Assembly: GCA_003601695.1 (NCBI GenBank)
Contig: PIYH01000085.1
Location: 1-5,322 of the forward strand
Source: Candidatus Bathyarchaeota archaeon
GTDB taxonomy: Archaea; Thermoproteota; Bathyarchaeia; Bathyarchaeales; DTEX01
Length of the DNA stretch: 5,322 nucleotides
Direction: 5' to 3'
Made by a program: the position numbers and the translations under genes. Below the pieces are notes generated by a model. The model was not told where the DNA came from, ran no database searches, and saw only the letters and a program-made list of their open reading frames with translations. Shown piece after piece: positions 1-5,322 of this stretch (position 1 is the stretch's first letter; every line of letters begins with the position of its first letter).

Positions 1-503
1 TGAAAGAATGTGCAGACGGAGGGATCGATCTGGAAAGCGAATCATCCGAAAAAATCGATGAGATCGATCTTCAAATAATAAGCCTTCTCCAAGAGGATTC
101 TCGGCTAAGCTTTAACAAAATGGCTAAAGAACTTGGAATATCCGTTGGAACAGTATGTAATCGTATAAAAAGCTTGGAGGAAAAAGGAATCATAAAGGGT
201 TATACGGCGATCGTGAATCCCATAAAGATCGGATATGGCCTAACAGCCATAATACTCATCCAAGCTGAGGGAAAACATCTAGTAGATGTTGAAAAAGAAG
301 CTGCAAAAATGAAACATGTAGTCTCGGTTTATGATATCACCGGAGACTTCGACATAGCAGTTATCGCGCGGTTTAAGGACATATTTGGTCTAAATACATT
401 CGTTAAAAAACTCCTTGCCATACCCTATGTGAAAAGAACAGTTACAAACGTTGTTCTTAATGTTGTGAAGGAAGATTTTAGAGTGAGATCTCCTAAGCGA
501 TAA
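1..503 (+). CDS. Lrp/AsnC-family transcriptional regulator, 5' end at or beyond the window edge
   Basis: DNA-binding regulator of the Lrp/AsnC (feast/famine) family, which normally acts as dimers or octamers whose effector domain often senses amino acids. The first visible ATG (120) lies inside the helix-turn-helix and cannot be the start: the frame is open back to base 3 and adds 39 codons that complete the HTH (IDEIDLQIISLLQ, then LSFNKMAKELGIS). Counting from the codon at 3, the winged HTH covers about residues 18-66, with recognition helix about 46-59 (ISVGTVCNRIKSLE). The RAM effector domain covers about 67-155 and carries the family's GDFD turn at 114-117. The 166 visible residues already match a full-length family member. 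Bases 1-2 are TG, so the start codon may be the NTG split by the edge (base before 1, plus 1-2), or lie further upstream. The gene converges on the minus-strand genes with a 20-base gap. Its target and effector cannot be told from the sequence. The family call is firm. Confidence 0.93.
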   Translation, partial: KECADGGIDLESESSEKIDEIDLQIISLLQEDSRLSFNKMAKELGISVGTVCNRIKSLEEKGIIKGYTAIVNPIKIGYGLTAIILIQAEGKHLVDVEKEAAKMKHVVSVYDITGDFDIAVIARFKDIFGLNTFVKKLLAIPYVKRTVTNVVLNVVKEDFRVRSPKR

Positions 504-523
504 AGATAAGCCTCGATTCTAGA

Positions 524-826
524 TTACTTTCTAATTCTTATGTATATAAGTATCAGTACTATTATTGACAGAGCTATGAGGATCTTCAGTAGGAAGCTAT
601 TTCTTTCCCAAATCATCAGAGTAGCATTCAGTCTTATGAATAGATTTTTCGAATTGAGCATCTTAAATACTTGTTTAGCCTCTTCCTCCGTGAAATAGCC
701 TCCATCAATCATTACACCTTCACCCTCAGCCTTTTCGAACTTATGTCCCTTAAACCAGAAAGCATTCGTAAACCTAGTCCTTAACCATAACTCAAAATCT
801 TCGAGTATTTGCATGCTCTTCTTCAT
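524..826 (-). CDS. Small tail-anchored membrane protein, unrecognised
   Basis: I do not recognise this 100-residue protein. Residues 1-76 are soluble-looking: an amphipathic, aromatic-rich start (FELWLRTRF, NAFWFKGHKF), a glycine-rich turn (GEGVMIDGGYF, about 35-45) and a charged helix (TEEEAKQVFKML, 46-57). Residues 77-96 form a single strongly hydrophobic helix (LLKILIALSIIVLILIYI), followed by a basic tail RIRK. There is no N-terminal signal, so the expected topology is a cytoplasmic domain with a C-terminal anchor. The ATG at 826 has a strong archaeal ribosome binding site at 831-838, which supports both the start and the gene being real. It lies 49 bases downstream of the 234-residue gene on the same strand and repeats that protein's architecture, so co-transcription is likely. 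Function is unknown. Confidence 0.8.
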   Translation of the reverse strand: MKKSMQILEDFELWLRTRFTNAFWFKGHKFEKAEGEGVMIDGGYFTEEEAKQVFKMLNSKNLFIRLNATLMIWERNSFLLKILIALSIIVLILIYIRIRK

Positions 827-830
827 CTCT

Positions 831-838
831 GATCACCT
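831..838 (-). promoter_or_regulatory. Strong Shine-Dalgarno for the 100-residue gene
   Basis: Read on the minus strand this is AGGTGATC, an eight-base match to the complement of the archaeal 16S rRNA 3' tail (GAUCACCU). It ends four bases before the ATG at 826. It is the clearest ribosome binding site in the window. Having an internal site like this within a short gap suits a downstream gene of an operon that is translated independently. Confidence 0.7.
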
Positions 839-854
839 GCTGATTCGCTTTGGA

Positions 855-882
855 GATCTGAAGATTTTTAGACTTCTAGATC
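855..882. repeat. Imperfect hairpin over the stop codon of the 234-residue gene
   Basis: GATCTGAAG (855-863) pairs with CTTC-t-AGATC (873-882), giving nine base pairs with one bulged base (877) around a nine-base loop (864-872). The minus-strand stop codon (876-878) lies inside the right arm. It could be a weak terminator, an mRNA processing or stability element, or chance in AT-rich DNA. No long T-run follows on the minus strand. Confidence 0.35.
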
Positions 883-1580
883 CTCATTAGTATTATTAAC
901 AAAAGCACCATTAAGATTATTGTCGCTCCGAAGGAGACTATGTTCCTTAGATCTAGAGACTTGCTAAAAGATGGCATCATCTCAATTTCCCTAAAGAGTT
1001 CTTCTGAAAGCCTATGCTTATATGTTCGGGGCTCTTCATCCTCAGAGTTCTCTTTGAGAAGCCTCATCTTTAAGGTCATATCCGCCTCCTTAAATATTTC
1101 AGACAAATATTTGATTACTTCTCTTTTTCCGTAACCCATAAGATTTGAGAAATCCGATATTGCTTTATAGTTTAATTCAACTCGGTAAATCTTTGACAAA
1201 AGAATTTTTGAGAGTTTCTTCAGAGTATGCTCTGCAATATATTCTGCTTCGGGTCCGATTATGCAGAGTATGGGGTCGTGATATACTCTTCTCGCCTTCA
1301 TGACGTAATCGAGCATATATATAGAGTGTTTTCTTCCATTGGAAATTATGATAGCTTTATCAGCTCTTTCCTTTCTCAGTGATGTGTAGAAGTCTAATCG
1401 TTGAAGTCCTTCTCCTCTAGCGGTTAGGAGCGGAAGTCTATAGTATCCATTCTTTTCATCATCGATGATGCTTCTTAATGAGAGAATTATATCCTTTAAG
1501 GTTAATGTTTCAGTCGATAATTGAGCGAAAATTTTTCTGGTTGAAGGTGTAGAAACATTTTTTTGAACGATAATCTCCAT
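876..1580 (-). CDS. Tail-anchored membrane protein with cytoplasmic domain, unrecognised
   Basis: I do not recognise the family. From the ATG at 1580 the protein is 234 residues. Residues 1-175 look like a mixed alpha/beta cytoplasmic domain: a beta-rich start (MEIIVQKNV), a possible helical layer around TLKDIILSLRSIIDD, hydrophobic strands KAIIIS (about 75-80) and PILCIIGP (103-110), and a helix EYIAEHTLKKLSKILL. An acidic linker (ENSEDEEP, 177-184) and charged helices lead to one C-terminal membrane helix (about 214-232, ending LLLIILMRI). There is no signal peptide, so a cytoplasmic domain with a C-terminal anchor is expected. The frame could open at a TTG at 1616 (12 more residues), but the ATG at 1580 is preferred because a GGAG-containing purine tract (AAAGGAGAGA) sits directly before it; the three-base spacing is tight. 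It follows the UPF0182 gene by 116 bases and precedes a smaller protein of the same design. Confidence 0.8.
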   Translation of the reverse strand: MEIIVQKNVSTPSTRKIFAQLSTETLTLKDIILSLRSIIDDEKNGYYRLPLLTARGEGLQRLDFYTSLRKERADKAIIISNGRKHSIYMLDYVMKARRVYHDPILCIIGPEAEYIAEHTLKKLSKILLSKIYRVELNYKAISDFSNLMGYGKREVIKYLSEIFKEADMTLKMRLLKENSEDEEPRTYKHRLSEELFREIEMMPSFSKSLDLRNIVSFGATIILMVLLLIILMRI

Positions 1581-1685
1581 TCTCTCCTTTCCCCATCTAT
1601 CAAATTTGCATACCAAAGATTTACATTTTTCCTTCTAGAAAACCTTCACGATTAAACAAGAGAAACCATTTATCGATGAGGAAAG

Positions 1686-1704
1686 ATGCATACCGCTTAT
1701 GCAT
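1686..1704. repeat. Perfect inverted repeat spanning the UPF0182 stop codon
   Basis: ATGCATA (1686-1692) and TATGCAT (1698-1704) are perfect seven-base arms around the five-base loop CCGCT. The UPF0182 stop codon (1697-1699 on the minus strand) falls at the junction of loop and arm. Downstream on the minus strand come CTTTC and TTTCTCTTGTTT, only moderately T-rich. It may be a partial terminator between this gene and the next, an mRNA-end structure, or a palindromic protein-binding site. The arms each contain the self-complementary ATGCAT. Confidence 0.45.
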
Positions 1705-4447
1705 ACTTAATGGAGATGTAGTATAGCTTAACTATTCCCCTCTCTGACGTGAAAACTCCAATATTCACTTGCCCATCCTCTTCGCTCCACTGATACACTT
1801 CGCTACAGTTTTTAGCATATACTTGAATGAACTCTTTCACTGCAGATTCCACAAGTTTCCAATCGTCCTCCGTCAAGTATGTAACGTTATTGACCATTAT
1901 CCAAACGTCACCTCTAATCTTCGCGGGCTTAATCAGCTTCAGCCCATTTTCGGAGAATATGCTTAAAACTTTTTTGAGCCTTTCCTTAGCTCCTATCTCT
2001 ACTAATCCTCCAGTAAGAGCATAATATGCATGTGCAACATCAATGCCAACGGTGACGTTTGTACCAGTGGCCGCATCGATTACTCCTACAAAAGCCATCT
2101 TCGTTATCACAGCATTCGCAATCTCAGCCTCTATATAGACGGGGATAAAATAGTAGAGCTTATCTCCGATTGAATAAAGCAGAATATTTCCGAATCTCCT
2201 ACTTGTAAGAAGAGTTAGTTGAGCACGGACATAATCGTCAGTCTCGAAGGCTTGTAAGGCTGCAGATGGCCCTATAAACTGGGTCGTAGCATTAGGAACA
2301 CTATATAGTTCTATATCGCCGAGGCGGGAACCACCATAGGCTACGTAGAGCCCAGCCAAGTTACGTCCCGGAGAGGCTTGAAACTCCACTAGTTGTAAGC
2401 CTACGAAATATGGTTGATCTCCAACAACCATTAACACGTATAGAACCTCACTTGCTCTAGGCCTTTCATAAATTTGCGATCCAGATCTCCATACGAAGGG
2501 ATCGTCAACGTGGAAGTAGAAGTCTATATCTAGTTGTCCAGGTGAGTCATGCGTGCCGAGAAGTGCTTCGGGATATCTCAGCTGTGATATCAACCACTCT
2601 GGAGGCTTGCCCCAAGATGAATAATACTTCTTGTAAAAGTCAACTAGAAATCCGTCACTCTTACCTACAATGTATCCTTTCATGCTTCCATCCTCAACGT
2701 CTACGAGGACAACGGCGAAGAATCTGAGGTATGAGCTTGCAGCGAACCCGGAATGTAGCGGATAATCGATGTAAACTTGAACCGCATAGTATATTCTCTT
2801 TCCATCGCTGACTAGATAAGCATCTGGATCCATCTTTAAACCATATATGAGTATATTGTTAACCCTTTTGAATACGTCTCTGCAACAGAGCATGTTTATC
2901 CTTTCCTGAGGGGGAGAAAATGCAAAACCAAGCTGCCCCTCAATAAGGAACCATAAAATTCTCCGCCACCCCGAGAGAACATAATCGGGCCTTCTAGGAT
3001 AGGAGACGTTTCCTATCTCGTTAAAACCTTTCACATTCGTGTAGACATTCGTATGGAAGCCTTCACCGTAGTAAATGAGCGGTTCTCTGGAAACTCCGAA
3101 GGCTTCAGTAACTGGCACAAAATCACCACTATGGCTATCAATAACTATAATCTTCGAAGTATGCGTGTATATTAGATGAGTGCTTATCCAATCTCTACTT
3201 GGGTACACAATAGTTGTTGGAGCCATCCAGTATTCTTTTCCGCCAACATATATAATATCGGAGTCGCTTAGAGTCATCCAGTTAACGCCTATCTGATTCT
3301 TCATCTTCGTATATGCCGCTACATGATCCCATTGCCTAACTAATGAGAGTACCTTCGTCACATTACCCTCTGGGAGATCCGAGATCGTGTAGCGGCTGAT
3401 CTTATCTATCCCCGCAGCCCAGCGCGTGACGGCTATTCGCTTCTCAGTCAGAGGCTTCCATTCATACTCTATCCAATTATTGTTCCAGTTGAGTTTAAAG
3501 TACGCAATGAATCCAGCGCCTACAAGCATTATGCCTATTATTAGCAAAGCTAGAATTGTGAAGAGATTTCTACGCTTTACAGAAGATGTTGATTCCGCTC
3601 TGAAACCTCCGAGATGAAAGAATACAGACGTAGCAATGAAGCCAATAAGAAGTGAGAGACAAATTATATAATCAAACGGCGTTGTGATATCCATAGCCCA
3701 GTAGGGCGCTCCTAAAATTATGCTCAGAACAATGCATGTCAAAACTATGAATAGGTCTCTCACCCATACATTTCTCCCCTCTGCAAGAAGATGCTTGAGA
3801 AGTTTAATTGCCATTCTAACGGCGATGACCATGAGGATGTAGATGGATACTATGTATACAAAGCGGTACTCAACTTCAAGAGTAGGCATCAAGGAGACAA
3901 TTTCAGATCTAGACGGGGGAAAAATCGGTAAGGAAAGGATTCTCGGAATCAGGTTCCAGTCTCCAATACCAGCCAGCGTCATGCAGAAGATAGGAGTAAC
4001 CCTCCCAAGAAACGGTATACCATTTAAAGAAACGAATATAAAGAATAAGGATGCCCATTTAATGAACTGCCAGGAAAGCCATATAGTCCCGCTGATTCTT
4101 GGAGGAAGCCTCAGGGAGGTGAAGTGAGGAGCTTCCTCAAATATTCTAGGCATAAGCATGAAGGCTCTTCTCAGGGCTATAAAGAACTCGTAGAGGTCAC
4201 TACGTCTATACAATGGGTTCAAGGAAAGCAATGCAAAGACTGCTGCTAGAATGAAGGTGTATCCATGATAAAAGACCGTGTCGAACCAATCTATTCCGGC
4301 TTTCTGGCGATACATTTCTTCTAGAATAGTCCAGTTAAGCCATACATAGGCTCCGTAAATTGCGATGATTATGAAAACTACTAGTAGAAATATGGAGAAC
4401 CAGTGACGACGAAGGATACTGGGCTCTTCATACACCATATAGATCAT
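1697..4447 (-). CDS. UPF0182 family (COG1615) integral membrane protein
   Basis: Member of the uncharacterised UPF0182 family, which occurs in bacteria and archaea, usually at about 900-1000 residues; this copy has 916. Seven hydrophobic helices lie at about 17-39, 60-77, 122-143, 195-216, 231-251, 260-278 and 295-318, followed by a soluble region of about 600 residues. Family hallmarks recalled from known members are present: KPLTEKRIAVTRWAAGID (about 331-348; family ERPYIERNIEATR.A..LD), RDWISTHLIYTHT (418-430), EPLIYYGEG (455-463), LRYPEALLGTH (623-633), FHVDDPFVW (645-653), the GRNLAGLYVAYGG region (694-706) and FIGPSAALQ (724-732). Basic residues cluster in loops that put the N terminus inside and the large domain outside. 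Start choice: a TTG at 4468 is in frame but lies between the TATA-like box (4482-4488) and the expected transcript start near 4459. ATG 4447 fits; ATG 4438, preceded by GGGATGATC, is an equally good alternative. No reaction or substrate is established. The family call is firm. Confidence 0.93.
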   Translation of the reverse strand: MIYMVYEEPSILRRHWFSIFLLVVFIIIAIYGAYVWLNWTILEEMYRQKAGIDWFDTVFYHGYTFILAAVFALLSLNPLYRRSDLYEFFIALRRAFMLMPRIFEEAPHFTSLRLPPRISGTIWLSWQFIKWASLFFIFVSLNGIPFLGRVTPIFCMTLAGIGDWNLIPRILSLPIFPPSRSEIVSLMPTLEVEYRFVYIVSIYILMVIAVRMAIKLLKHLLAEGRNVWVRDLFIVLTCIVLSIILGAPYWAMDITTPFDYIICLSLLIGFIATSVFFHLGGFRAESTSSVKRRNLFTILALLIIGIMLVGAGFIAYFKLNWNNNWIEYEWKPLTEKRIAVTRWAAGIDKISRYTISDLPEGNVTKVLSLVRQWDHVAAYTKMKNQIGVNWMTLSDSDIIYVGGKEYWMAPTTIVYPSRDWISTHLIYTHTSKIIVIDSHSGDFVPVTEAFGVSREPLIYYGEGFHTNVYTNVKGFNEIGNVSYPRRPDYVLSGWRRILWFLIEGQLGFAFSPPQERINMLCCRDVFKRVNNILIYGLKMDPDAYLVSDGKRIYYAVQVYIDYPLHSGFAASSYLRFFAVVLVDVEDGSMKGYIVGKSDGFLVDFYKKYYSSWGKPPEWLISQLRYPEALLGTHDSPGQLDIDFYFHVDDPFVWRSGSQIYERPRASEVLYVLMVVGDQPYFVGLQLVEFQASPGRNLAGLYVAYGGSRLGDIELYSVPNATTQFIGPSAALQAFETDDYVRAQLTLLTSRRFGNILLYSIGDKLYYFIPVYIEAEIANAVITKMAFVGVIDAATGTNVTVGIDVAHAYYALTGGLVEIGAKERLKKVLSIFSENGLKLIKPAKIRGDVWIMVNNVTYLTEDDWKLVESAVKEFIQVYAKNCSEVYQWSEEDGQVNIGVFTSERGIVKLYYISIKYA

Positions 4448-4481
4448 CCCAGCGACATTAGAAATCAAAGATATGTGAGAG

Positions 4482-4488
4482 ATATAAA
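4482..4488 (-). promoter_or_regulatory. TATA-box-like element for the UPF0182 gene
   Basis: The minus strand reads TTTATAT, close to the archaeal TATA consensus, within a 49-base gap. With the usual 26-base offset, transcription would begin near 4459. That leaves a 12-base leader to ATG 4447 or 21 bases to ATG 4438, and places the in-frame TTG at 4468 outside the transcript. The same start may serve the two tail-anchored genes downstream. Assignment is by pattern only. Confidence 0.5.
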
Positions 4489-4517
4489 TGGGATGGTTCT
4501 CTCCGCTCTGAATAAGG

Positions 4518-4925
4518 CTAGAGTTCCCCCTTTAAATACTCTTCGAGATCCGTGATCTCCTTCAAAACAACATCAGAGTGAAATATGATCCATGGACTCG
4601 GATTCTCAAGCTTACAGATTGTTATTGTCCGTTTGCCTCTGAGCTTGGCATAGAAAAGCTCCATGCATGTTCCAGCCGATAGACGAGGTAGATAGGCTAC
4701 CAAAATATCGCACCGCTCGATATCCTCAAGGTCTCTTTTGATGAAGCCAGCAGATGAGATATCAAGTTTCTTTACTCTTCCAGCCCGGTATAGGACCTTC
4801 TCTCTAAGCCAAGGATCAATAGGTTCGAAACCGCATCGTAGACATATGTCACGTATAACCTTTCTATAGGTTTGGTTATCTTCCATGCCTTGAATAGGAC
4901 CGGAGATAAATACTCGCTTCTTCAA
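4518..4925 (-). CDS. Nucleoside 2-deoxyribosyltransferase-like protein
   Basis: A 135-residue single-domain protein of the nucleoside 2-deoxyribosyltransferase fold (PF05014-like), which also includes the deoxynucleotide N-hydrolases (Rcl/DNPH1 type). These enzymes cleave the N-glycosidic bond of deoxynucleosides or deoxynucleoside monophosphates, passing deoxyribose to another base or to water. Visible signs are an opening strand and glycine loop VFISGPIQG (5-13), FEPIDPW (33-39), an acidic stretch KRDLEDIERCDILVAYL (63-79), and SAGTCMELFYA (83-93). E89 in the last motif aligns with the family's nucleophilic glutamate; D68 and D73 are candidate substrate-binding acids. Length is typical. The start is forced to TTG 4925, because an in-frame stop lies 18 bases upstream and the next ATG (codon 14) would delete the glycine loop. 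GGAG sits only two bases before it, so near-leaderless translation is possible. Transferase and hydrolase cannot be separated by eye; a DUF4406-type relative with no proven activity is an alternative. Confidence 0.82.
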   Translation of the reverse strand: MKKRVFISGPIQGMEDNQTYRKVIRDICLRCGFEPIDPWLREKVLYRAGRVKKLDISSAGFIKRDLEDIERCDILVAYLPRLSAGTCMELFYAKLRGKRTITICKLENPSPWIIFHSDVVLKEITDLEEYLKGEL

Positions 4926-4952
4926 GGCTCCATAAATAATCTATACTTAAGC

Positions 4953-4960
4953 AATAAATT
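4953..4960 (-). promoter_or_regulatory. Possible TATA-like element for the deoxyribosyltransferase-like gene
   Basis: The minus strand reads AATTTATT in an AT-rich 61-base gap. A 26-base offset would start transcription near 4929, only a few bases before the TTG at 4925, giving a near-leaderless mRNA. That would explain the poor spacing of GGAG. Other AT-rich hexamers in the gap could serve instead. Confidence 0.33.
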
Positions 4961-4986
4961 AATTTGACTTTATGAACCCTCAGCGT

Positions 4987-5322
4987 TTAAAAATAAGTTG
5001 AACCTTGTGGAAAACCAATGGAGGCATTAAGCGGTCTAATGTCTCTATGCTTCTTATGAATCCAGAAATAATAAGCTTCATCTAGATCCTTTGACGTCAG
5101 CAAGTATTCCCTGATGAATTCGACATGCTCTCTAATCAAGTTTGTAGCGGTTTTCCATGTGAGTCTCCCCGTATCCATGAGAAACATTAAAGTCTCTAGT
5201 GGTTTGAAATGATAGAGTCTCTCAACACATCTAACCTTAACTTGATAGCCATATCTTCTGATATACTTGGCGATTTTCCATCCGGAAATGCCAGTTATGC
5301 ATATAGATTCATCTTCAGCCTT
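4987..5322 (-). CDS. Unrecognised protein, C-terminal 111 residues (5' end outside window)
   Basis: The frame of the ATG at 5187 continues without a stop to the right edge, adding 45 codons upstream with the same coding character, so this is the 3' part of a longer gene and ATG 5187 is probably internal. I do not recognise the product. From the edge it reads ICITGISGWKIAKYIRRYGY, then LYHFKPLETLMFLMDTGRL (about 36-54), a long helical stretch (about 55-85, NLIREHVEFIREYLLT, DLDEAYYFWIHKKH) and a short tail ending GFPQGSTYF. It is basic and soluble, with no membrane helix. The pattern of a YGY strand followed by an LETLMFLMDTGRL helix faintly resembles the N-terminal region of archaeal tRNA-splicing endonuclease (L.EALYL...G.L), but no catalytic domain is visible and I do not assign it. 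It ends 61 bases upstream of the deoxyribosyltransferase-like gene on the same strand. Confidence 0.72.
   Translation of the reverse strand, partial: KAEDESICITGISGWKIAKYIRRYGYQVKVRCVERLYHFKPLETLMFLMDTGRLTWKTATNLIREHVEFIREYLLTSKDLDEAYYFWIHKKHRDIRPLNASIGFPQGSTYF

Noticed and set aside
504..523. Possible bidirectional terminator between convergent genes
   Set aside because: The gap is only 20 bases. TCTAGA at 518-523 is a short palindrome and no stable stem with T-run is present on either strand, so no separate terminator is called.
940..1134. 64-codon plus-strand open frame
   Set aside because: It is antisense to the 234-residue gene, Ser/Leu-rich in the way antisense frames often are, with no supporting signal.
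1609..1616. ATG at 1611 and TTG at 1616 as starts of the 234-residue gene
   Set aside because: The ATG at 1611 is in another frame and meets a stop after two codons. The in-frame TTG at 1616 has no ribosome binding site at a useful distance, whereas ATG 1580 directly follows a purine-rich GGAG tract.
1769..2024. Two overlapping plus-strand open frames of 65 codons each
   Set aside because: Both are antisense to the conserved C-terminal region of UPF0182 and overlap each other in different frames. Neither has a plausible protein pattern.
2542..3617. Two plus-strand open frames of 61 and 63 codons (2542-2727 and 3426-3617)
   Set aside because: They are antisense to conserved UPF0182 motifs and have no supporting signals.
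3843..4127. 94-codon plus-strand open frame
   Set aside because: It lies wholly antisense to the membrane part of the UPF0182 gene, has no recognisable domain and no convincing ribosome binding site. It is a shadow of the real gene.
1..5322. CRISPR array, tRNA/rRNA gene, insertion sequence or phage-like module
   Set aside because: I saw no regularly spaced repeats, no tRNA-like cloverleaf in the short gaps, and no transposase, integrase or terminal repeats. The window is densely filled by ordinary protein-coding genes.

Overview
The window most likely comes from an archaeal chromosome, probably a thermophile of the Thermoproteota/Bathyarchaeia kind, although the exact lineage cannot be read from the sequence. 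The signs are an archaeal-style Lrp/AsnC regulator, a strong archaeal Shine-Dalgarno (AGGTGATC), TATA-box-like promoter elements at about the archaeal distance from starts, many AGA/AGG and ATA codons, TTG starts, and short gene gaps. I see no rRNA, tRNA, CRISPR array, transposon or phage-like gene.

Layout. At the left edge a plus-strand Lrp/AsnC-family transcription regulator (3' part, to 503) is cut by the window boundary. It converges, with a 20-base gap, on a run of minus-strand genes that fill the rest. In transcription order (right to left) these are: the 3' part of an unrecognised gene cut by the right edge (5322-4987); a small nucleoside 2-deoxyribosyltransferase-like protein (4925-4518); a 916-residue UPF0182-family membrane protein (about 4447-1697); an unrecognised 234-residue protein with one C-terminal membrane helix (1580-876); and a 100-residue protein of the same tail-anchored design (826-524).

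How they may work together. The UPF0182 protein has seven predicted membrane helices followed by about 600 residues. The positive-inside rule puts this large domain outside the cell, and all of its N-glycosylation sequons fall there. The next two genes on the same strand each encode a cytoplasmic domain with a single C-terminal membrane anchor. The set UPF0182 + two tail-anchored proteins is the best candidate here for an undescribed membrane system, but its function is unknown and the link is inferred only from gene order and topology. The deoxyribosyltransferase-like gene has its own AT-rich upstream region and need not belong to it.

Several obvious ORF starts are misleading. The regulator and the right-edge gene both stay open to the window edges, upstream of their first visible ATG. 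The UPF0182 gene and the 234-residue gene both have an upstream TTG in frame that is less credible than an internal ATG.
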